A program made the position numbers and the translations under genes. A DNA stretch of 64,000 nt. Origin: Nageia nagi (Eukaryota; Pinophyta). This document shows, piece after piece, positions 63,201-64,000 of the stretch. Position 1 is the stretch's first letter, and the number at the start of each line of letters is the position of its first letter. The notes below the pieces were generated by a model. That model saw nothing but the letters and a program-made list of their open reading frames with translations, did no database searches and was not told the DNA's origin. Location: NCBI GenBank assembly GCA_050084985.1, contig JBITNC010000002.1:14880001-14944000 (forward strand), given 5' to 3'.

Positions 63201-64000
63201 AAAATACGAAATAAATAAAAGAATAAGGTTGAGTTGTATGATGTTGGTTTTGTAGTTACTTAAATTTGTACTTAGTTGAATCCATAGTTGGCTATTTGTA
63301 GTTGGCCAAATAAAATTATGAAACTCTTTCCATAGACTTCATAATAGAACTATACAAAATTTCTATGAAATTCATTTTGTGGTCAACAAAACTTCAAATG
63401 CCTTCATATTCTTTATACTTAGTTATCTTGGAAGTTATTTAAGACTGCAAAACCACTTTTTGAGACCTCTAACTACTTCCTTATTCAATAATCACACATC
63501 TATAATCACATAATTTATGATCTTGATGTTGCTTATACTTAATTGAAGAGTCTTTTGATGTTCATAATGATACCAAAAAAAGATATTTTTGGCATTGATC
63601 ATTATCTCCTCCTCAAGATGTTGGCTTTTTCAACATACCTTAAAATGTATCATTATCTCCTCCTTAAGAAGGCCTTTAAGTAGAACTAGTATAACTATAA
63701 TTAAGAGCATAGGTAAACATGTTTTTGGTTAGAACAACACTTGGAATGTGTTCAAAATCTATTGTGCTCTAACTAATAACTAAGCGTTAATCTTTTCTTC
63801 TTCTTCTTTTATTTTTAATAATATTATTATTTTTTATTATATAAAAAAATATTTTCATTTACAATTTTGGATCCCTAGGGCCATTTTGCTATATAATTTG
63901 ACAATATCATAGAGTTGAGAAGGCTTGTTTCTAAGAGAAGAGTAACTATGTTAACTTTCTATGGTAATGGTGGAGAGGGATACATTGATCGCTAAGAGAG

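Larger units (their letters stand above)
60970..64000. other. 3' flank of ADH-like gene and AT-rich intergenic
   Basis: No clear polyadenylation signal and no recognised gene. Frames at 61795-62025 (76 codons) and 62116-62322 (68 codons) have no family resemblance and are weak. Short tandem repeats occur at 61561-61618 and 63027-63200, and ATTATCTCCTCCT is repeated near 63601 and 63651. Confidence 0.55.

Overview
The window looks like nuclear DNA of a seed plant with a large, repeat-filled genome. It is AT-rich, most of it is nested retrotransposons, and one intact multi-exon gene sits near the right end. A gymnosperm is plausible from the very large Ty3/Gypsy element, the old LINEs and the decayed receptor-kinase and chitinase pieces, but the sequence alone does not settle the species.

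Left part (1-40422). The oldest layer is an incomplete copia-related element: leader-like sequence at 1-310, unrecognised internal sequence, a 3' region at 37791-39950 and an LTR at 39951-40422. Two elements are inserted in it. The first is a 17.6 kb Ty3/Gypsy element of the Tat type (2391-19974, coding strand minus, target duplication CTACA). Besides gag-protease-RT-RNase H-integrase it carries an unrecognised sense ORF of about 409 codons downstream of integrase, and an antisense ORF with a plant mobile domain. The second is a Ty1/Copia element (copia-1, 20216-37785, minus, target duplication ATAGC). Copia-1 is itself split by a sister element (copia-2, 26961-35577, plus). The leader of copia-1 contains half of a class III chitinase gene in antisense orientation. 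All copia relatives share a 3' UTR array of short hairpins whose stems change in a compensatory way between copies.

Middle part (40423-58015). This is a graveyard: a G-type lectin receptor-kinase fragment (about 41803-42043), a LINE of about 5.9 kb (42485-48400, minus), a copia pol fragment (48430-50600, minus), Gypsy integrase fragments (50790-51150 and 54245-54385, minus), a small non-coding LTR element with its own LTRs and near-perfect target duplication (52398-54241), and a second LINE (54390-58015, minus).

Right part (58016-64000). An intact ten-exon zinc alcohol dehydrogenase-like gene lies on the plus strand (58412-60969), with every splice site GT-AG and all zinc and NAD residues present. 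The rest is AT-rich sequence with short tandem repeats and no recognisable gene.

The genes do not form a pathway. The retroelements are all visibly broken by stops or frameshifts. The ADH-like gene is the only reading frame that looks under selection today. The most interesting points are the covarying 3' UTR hairpin arrays, the extra ORFs of the Tat element and the gene cargo in copia leaders.
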